From Acidobacteriota bacterium (lineage in GTDB: Bacteria; Acidobacteriota; Vicinamibacteria; Vicinamibacterales; 2-12-FULL-66-21): a stretch of 9,939 bases of DNA. The stretch spans positions 1-9,939 of the forward strand of contig JACDCA010000109.1 in assembly GCA_013694635.1 (NCBI GenBank), read 5' to 3'. A program made the translations under genes and the position numbers. The notes under the pieces were generated by a model. It searched no databases, was not told where the DNA came from, and was given only the letters and a program-made list of their open reading frames with translations. Of this stretch, positions 6,010 to 9,939 are shown in pieces; within the stretch, counting starts at the first letter, position 1, and each line of letters opens with the position of its first letter.

Positions 6010-7464
6010 TTAGCGCTTGGAACTGCTGCGAGGTTCTACAACGAAGAGCGAGAGAGTCCGACGATCCTCGCGGGATCGAAGCCGAAGGCGGAGCTGCTCG
6101 GCGTAGTGAATGCCCTCATCATCACCCGACGGCACCGCCATGAGGACCGTTTGGCCGCGCCACGAATGTTCGGTGTATCTCGACCGGGAAGTCAGCCCGA
6201 ACACGTCACTGCGGCCGGTAAGTCGGTATCGCGCCATGTTGGCGTGGAATACCGCAGGCCATACAGTCCAGTAGTTGCCCGCAACGACCGTCGCCCCGGT
6301 ACTCAATATGTCGGTCGTCATCTCGCCGAATCGCTGATTGAGAGTCCGCTTGAGCTCGTTCATATCGCGAGGTTGGTGTACCACCAGTATCAGGGTCAGA
6401 ACTCCTACCACCGCCGGCAGCGCACCGAACAGCCGATCTCCTCCATCATTGGACGTCATGAGGATCGAGAAGCCGACTGTCAGCATCAGGAGACTGGGAT
6501 AGATGTACCGCACGCTGTAAGAGTTGAGACGAACCCAATCGGTGGTGCCAAGCACCATCCAATAAAACAGCGCGACCGCAATCGCCACCGCGCCGGGTGC
6601 CGCTTGCCAGCGTCGCAGCCGCTGATACCGAGCCAATATGATCAGCCAGCCCATGCCTATGATCGCGGCGGCCAGCCAGCCGCGATGCCAGAACAGGCCG
6701 CGTGTATTCCGGAGAAGTGTCCACCAGTTCGTCGGCCAGTGGGCGACCGGCGCCAGAATCGCACCGCCAGAGTTCGAGGAGCCCAGGAGTGATGCGCTGA
6801 GCAATCCGGCGGCGGCGCCTAGTGCAATGAGCCCCAATCCTCGTAGCGCCTGACGCGGCGCCGCGAACAAGCAGGGCAGAAGCAAAACGAAGACACCGAA
6901 GTTCACCCAGTGCGCCAGCACCATAAGGAAGATTGCTGTTGCGGTCCTCGCCCGAGAAGCCGTCCCAAGCGTCAATGCCCCGAAACCCAGACACATACTT
7001 ATTGCGTAGGGCTGTGTGACGAGCCAGTCGAACTGCGTCTCGAGAGGCACGAGAGCGACGAAAAGAATGTTTGTCAGTGCTCCCGCCGTGACCCACCGCC
7101 CCGCCGCTCCCAGCAGCCAACGTCCTGCAAGGAAGGGCACCAGGAGAGCGGCGCCAGTGCTCAGCCATCCCTGGACCAGCAGGTTATAGAAGGGGTTCCG
7201 AACGGGAATGGCGAGCAGCGGGACAAGCATGCCGAAACGATCCTGGTCCCAATAAAAGAAGGTCCACTGTTGAAGGCTGACGAGGACGGGTATCAGTGAG
7301 TCGGAACTGTGAAACGAGTGAAGGAGACCAAACGTGATCAGGGTCGATCCCAGCGCGGCGGTACCGAAGGCCAACAGGTGCCATCTCCGCCCGTAGGCGG
7401 AGTGACTGCCACGCAGCCCGCCGGTCAGTGCGCTGCCTTCATTCGGATCGGCGGGTACTTGCAT
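6010..7464 (-). CDS. Polytopic membrane protein with GT-C-like layout, function unknown
   Basis: A 484-residue protein with about ten hydrophobic segments (for example 29-50, 91-113, 153-170, 175-200, 206-228, 262-280, 290-306, 318-336, 345-364) and a soluble C-terminal tail of about 120 residues. A membrane segment followed by an acidic loop (HSFHSSDSLIPV, Asp55; then YWDQDRFGML, 71-80), many later segments and a soluble end containing GNYWTVWPAVF (396-406) resemble GT-C-fold, lipid-linked-sugar glycosyltransferases. This is a layout argument, not a family match. The ATG at 7464 is chosen because upstream codons in this frame lie inside the coding sequence of the preceding gene and look like out-of-frame translation of it. 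It begins 32 nt after that gene's TAG, suggesting co-transcription, though no ribosome-binding site is evident. Several stretches are near 53% GC, against about 67-73% in sampled lines of the neighbouring acylase gene. Confidence 0.8.
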   Translation of the reverse strand: MQVPADPNEGSALTGGLRGSHSAYGRRWHLLAFGTAALGSTLITFGLLHSFHSSDSLIPVLVSLQQWTFFYWDQDRFGMLVPLLAIPVRNPFYNLLVQGWLSTGAALLVPFLAGRWLLGAAGRWVTAGALTNILFVALVPLETQFDWLVTQPYAISMCLGFGALTLGTASRARTATAIFLMVLAHWVNFGVFVLLLPCLFAAPRQALRGLGLIALGAAAGLLSASLLGSSNSGGAILAPVAHWPTNWWTLLRNTRGLFWHRGWLAAAIIGMGWLIILARYQRLRRWQAAPGAVAIAVALFYWMVLGTTDWVRLNSYSVRYIYPSLLMLTVGFSILMTSNDGGDRLFGALPAVVGVLTLILVVHQPRDMNELKRTLNQRFGEMTTDILSTGATVVAGNYWTVWPAVFHANMARYRLTGRSDVFGLTSRSRYTEHSWRGQTVLMAVPSGDDEGIHYAEQLRLRLRSREDRRTLSLFVVEPRSSSKR

Positions 7465-7496
7465 GCGAAAACAAGGCAGGGTGTCGACGATCGGTG

Positions 7497-9785
7497 CTAC
7501 TTGGGCACCTGCACCGAGATGGGCCCGCCGACGCGCGTGACGAGGCACGCAAGCCTGCACTCCGGCTCGTCGTGGCCGATCATCCGCAGCGCCTTGTCTT
7601 CCTGCGGCGTCCGTGGGTCGAGGTGCTCGGCGCCGGCGGTGATGTCCACTCGACACTTGCCGCAATCTCCGACCTTGCACTCGTACTTGATGCGGACGCG
7701 TTTCGCCAGTGCGAGGTCGAGCAGCGTCTGGCTCTTTCCGAACGGATAGGTTTTTCCAGGCGCGAAGCTGACCGAGGGCTCACCTGACGCTGGCACCGCC
7801 GCGGCTGCGGGCCTGGCCGCCGGCTCCGCGGCCGGCGCAGCGGGGCTGGACGCTTTCCCCTGGACGAGGGACGATGCCGTGCCCTGATCGATGGCGGTGC
7901 TCAGCCGCAGCACCTGGTTGCCCAGCCAGAGAAGGTCCCCGTCGTGAAGCGGCCATGCGCCTTCGACCTTCACGAACGTCCCGTTGCGGCTGCCGAGATC
8001 ACGCAACAGCAGGCGTCCGCGCTCAGTCGACAAGGACAAGTGCCGGCGCGAGAGCGTCGAGTCGGACCCGTCCAGCACCGTCGCCGGCGCCGCTCGCCCG
8101 AGGATGAGCGTCGTGTTCTCGGCAATGGTGTGGCGCGCGACTTCGCTACCCACCGAATCGTAATGAACGACCGCGTTCCCCGCCGCGGTAGTCTCCGCGA
8201 GCAGCCACTGGCGGCCCGCCTTCACGACCGTGCCTGGCTCCAATGTCAGCACGCGTCCTTCGGCCACTTTCAGGAAGACACCATTCTGACTGGACAGGTC
8301 GCGGAGCTCGAGACCGCCCGGTCCGTGTGAAATGGCGGCGTGCTGATCGCTCAGCATCGTGTCCTGCGGGAACTGAACAGTGGTCCCCTGACGTCCGATC
8401 GTCGTCACGCCCTGTCCGACCAGCGGGAACTCGTCAGCCGGCGTGCCATCTGCGAGTAGCGAGATGAGGCGGCCGGGGCTTTGCGGCTGCGTTGACTCGG
8501 CCGGCAGCGGCGTTCCCTGATAGGACTCGCGGGGGGATGCTGCCTCGGGGGCCCTGACTGCCATCGGCGGCGCCGCCAGGAGCTCGACGCGGATGTCTTC
8601 GCGTCCCTCGAGCCGCTGTTTCACGATCTCCGCGAGCAACACTCCGTCACGCAGCGCTGCTTTGATGTTGCCGCGACGGGGCCTGATGGCGAACGAGGAT
8701 GGATGCCCATCGAAGTTCGTCGTCTCTGCATAGTCGGGGCTGAGCAGGTCACCGCCGACGTAGACCCCGGCGCGACGCGACTCGAGGAGAGGACTGACGA
8801 CGAGCCGGTCGCCATCGCCGGATTCCTTGGGCACGAACTCCACACCCAGGCTCCGCAGCAGCGGGTCGGGGCGGTCGGCCCCGATGCACGCGACGCAGAA
8901 GGCCTTTGGAAACTCGAGCTGCACCACTTCACGCGGATAACCGGGTCGTTCGTTCACAGTCGTTCGAATCGACAGGTACTCCTGTCCTTCGTGCGTGGTC
9001 ACGCCGACGGGATCACTTCCCAGGACGAAGCGGAGGTTGCCGTTGATCATCATCACGTCGAAGAGCTCCGGCGCGAGCGCCTGCGAGACCTTCGGCATGA
9101 ACCGCCCGCGGTACGACCAGTACACCGGAGACTCGTCCGAATCGCTCTGGGCCTTGGCGTTGGAAATCGCGATCGCCGCCTCGGCCGCCGACGTGCCGCC
9201 GCCGATTACGCAGACGGGGGCCCCGACATACTCCTGCGCGTCGTTGAGCCGGAGCGCCAGGTCCTGGACGTTACCCGGAATATCGAGGCGGCGCGGCACA
9301 CCGCGGCCGAGCGCGAGCACGACGTGCCGCGCGCTGAAAGTCTCGCTCTGTTTGGTGTAGTGGTTGCGCGCCGCACCCTGCCACACGCCATCCGCCGGCC
9401 GCGTCAGTTCGAGGAGCTCGACGCCGACCTTTGCGGGAACGCTGTACTTTCGGTAAAGTCCCTTCCAGACCTCGACCATCCGATCCTTGTCGATCGGCTC
9501 GAACCGCAGCGCGTCGACCAGTTCCCCCGCTGCAGGGAACGGCATGGTGTCGCCACCGCCGTAATCCGGAAGGATCGGCTTGTCCTTGGCGTAGTCCCGG
9601 ATCCGCTTCATCAGGTCATCCATCTCGATGACCAGGGCCGCGAGCCCGAGCTCCTTCGCGCGGAATGCGCACGCCGTCCCCATCGGTCCGCCACCGACGA
9701 TCAGCAGGTCGAGGACCTCGGGCAGCGAGACCTGTGAATCGAGCACGAGCTGACCGTCGGCCAGGCGGTCGGATACCGCTGTCAT
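7497..9785 (-). CDS. Four-part redox/signalling protein: FAD-NAD(P) oxidoreductase, two FHA domains, [2Fe-2S] ferredoxin
   Basis: A 762-residue soluble protein. Residues 25-395 are a two-Rossmann flavoprotein: LLIVGGGPMGTA (28-38 region) binds FAD, VCVIGGGTSAAEAA (191-204) binds NAD(P)H, and GVYVGGDLLS (340-349) is the closing FAD motif. The layout recalls YpdA-like reductases; no CxxC redox pair is evident. FHA domain 1 (about 459-530) has GR464-465, SDQH (479-482) and SSQNG (498-502). FHA domain 2 (about 557-630) has GR563-564, SRRH (579-582) and SRNGT (599-603). An Ala/Pro linker (about 641-671) leads to a plant-type ferredoxin (672-762) with Cys703, Cys708, Cys711 (CKVGDCGKC) and Cys747 (RLACL). 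The likely role is NAD(P)H-to-ferredoxin electron transfer influenced by binding phosphothreonine proteins; the substrate or acceptor is unknown. The ATG start overlaps the upstream gene's TGA by 4 nt, with a GAGGTG sequence upstream, so translation is probably coupled. Confidence 0.9.
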   Translation of the reverse strand: MTAVSDRLADGQLVLDSQVSLPEVLDLLIVGGGPMGTACAFRAKELGLAALVIEMDDLMKRIRDYAKDKPILPDYGGGDTMPFPAAGELVDALRFEPIDKDRMVEVWKGLYRKYSVPAKVGVELLELTRPADGVWQGAARNHYTKQSETFSARHVVLALGRGVPRRLDIPGNVQDLALRLNDAQEYVGAPVCVIGGGTSAAEAAIAISNAKAQSDSDESPVYWSYRGRFMPKVSQALAPELFDVMMINGNLRFVLGSDPVGVTTHEGQEYLSIRTTVNERPGYPREVVQLEFPKAFCVACIGADRPDPLLRSLGVEFVPKESGDGDRLVVSPLLESRRAGVYVGGDLLSPDYAETTNFDGHPSSFAIRPRRGNIKAALRDGVLLAEIVKQRLEGREDIRVELLAAPPMAVRAPEAASPRESYQGTPLPAESTQPQSPGRLISLLADGTPADEFPLVGQGVTTIGRQGTTVQFPQDTMLSDQHAAISHGPGGLELRDLSSQNGVFLKVAEGRVLTLEPGTVVKAGRQWLLAETTAAGNAVVHYDSVGSEVARHTIAENTTLILGRAAPATVLDGSDSTLSRRHLSLSTERGRLLLRDLGSRNGTFVKVEGAWPLHDGDLLWLGNQVLRLSTAIDQGTASSLVQGKASSPAAPAAEPAARPAAAAVPASGEPSVSFAPGKTYPFGKSQTLLDLALAKRVRIKYECKVGDCGKCRVDITAGAEHLDPRTPQEDKALRMIGHDEPECRLACLVTRVGGPISVQVPK

Positions 9786-9937
9786 CGGCGGCGCCGCACC
9801 TCGTGTGATGGCATCAACGGCGCGGGCGGAGGCGCCGTGGTGCGTCCGGCCGCACCCGGGACGCCGTCGGGCACCGTCCAGAGGACCTTGTCACCCTTGC
9901 CGTCAGGACGCAGATACATGCGCTGCATCTCCTCGTG
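9782..9937 (-). CDS. 3' end of an unidentified gene (partial)
   Basis: The last 51 codons of a gene entering from the right edge, in the frame that starts HEEMQRMYLRPDGKGDKVLW and ends in the Pro/Ala stretch TTAPPPAPL and a basic tail RRRR, followed by TGA at 9784-9782. The stop overlaps the ATG of the oxidoreductase-FHA-ferredoxin gene as ATGA, the usual arrangement of translationally coupled operon partners. Of the three minus-strand frames, this is the only one that meets the next gene in this way; one of the others stops early. The fragment has no motif I can assign, and the tail looks disordered. A functional link with the downstream redox protein is likely from the overlap alone. Confidence 0.65.
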   Translation of the reverse strand, partial: HEEMQRMYLRPDGKGDKVLWTVPDGVPGAAGRTTAPPPAPLMPSHEVRRRR

Positions 9938-9939
9938 GT

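Noticed and set aside
7465..7680. A 72-codon upstream extension of the membrane-protein reading frame (start at 7680).
   Set aside because: It overlaps the ferredoxin coding sequence in another frame, is Arg/His/Pro-rich with no family character, and the hydrophobic protein begins sensibly at ATG 7464 after the upstream stop codon.
8703..9737. Long plus-strand open frame (344 codons) across the oxidoreductase region.
   Set aside because: It is antisense to a gene with unmistakable Rossmann motifs, its product is Arg/His/Asp-rich without domains, and such frames are expected opposite GC-rich genes.

Overview
The window is a gene-dense, high-GC bacterial stretch with no tRNA, rRNA, CRISPR array or transposase that I can see. 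The gene content points to an environmental Gram-negative bacterium, perhaps an Acidobacteriota/Vicinamibacteria-like lineage: a secreted penicillin-acylase-type hydrolase, a YpfJ-type zinc metallopeptidase, an FHA-fused oxidoreductase, and a GGCCGGC-TAAA-GCCGGCC palindrome between genes. That placement is inference only.

Left block (1-3501, all minus strand, read right to left): a VOC-fold dioxygenase/glyoxalase-type protein fused to a second, uncharacterised domain; a MATE multidrug/Na+ antiporter; a membrane-anchored neutral zinc metallopeptidase; and the first 12 codons of a gene with a signal-peptide-like start that leaves the window at position 1. Gaps are 61, 67 and 20 nt, so one transcription unit is plausible. 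VOC plus MATE would fit modification and export of small toxic molecules, but that is inference.

Middle (3502-6009): a 143-bp divergent intergenic region with two GC-rich hairpins separates the left block from a plus-strand penicillin acylase family (Ntn-hydrolase) gene, whose key residues are all present. A 133-bp convergent intergenic region follows it.

Right block (6010-9939, minus strand, read right to left): the 3' end of an unrecognised gene overlaps, by ATGA, the start of a 762-residue four-part protein. This protein has a two-Rossmann FAD/NAD(P) oxidoreductase, two FHA phosphopeptide-binding domains, an Ala/Pro linker and a C-terminal plant-type [2Fe-2S] ferredoxin. It is followed 32 nt later by a polytopic membrane protein of GT-C-like layout, part of which has visibly lower GC. 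The multidomain oxidoreductase is the most unusual item: it puts a flavin electron-transfer module, its likely one-electron partner and two phosphothreonine readers in one chain. This suggests redox chemistry governed by Ser/Thr phosphorylation.
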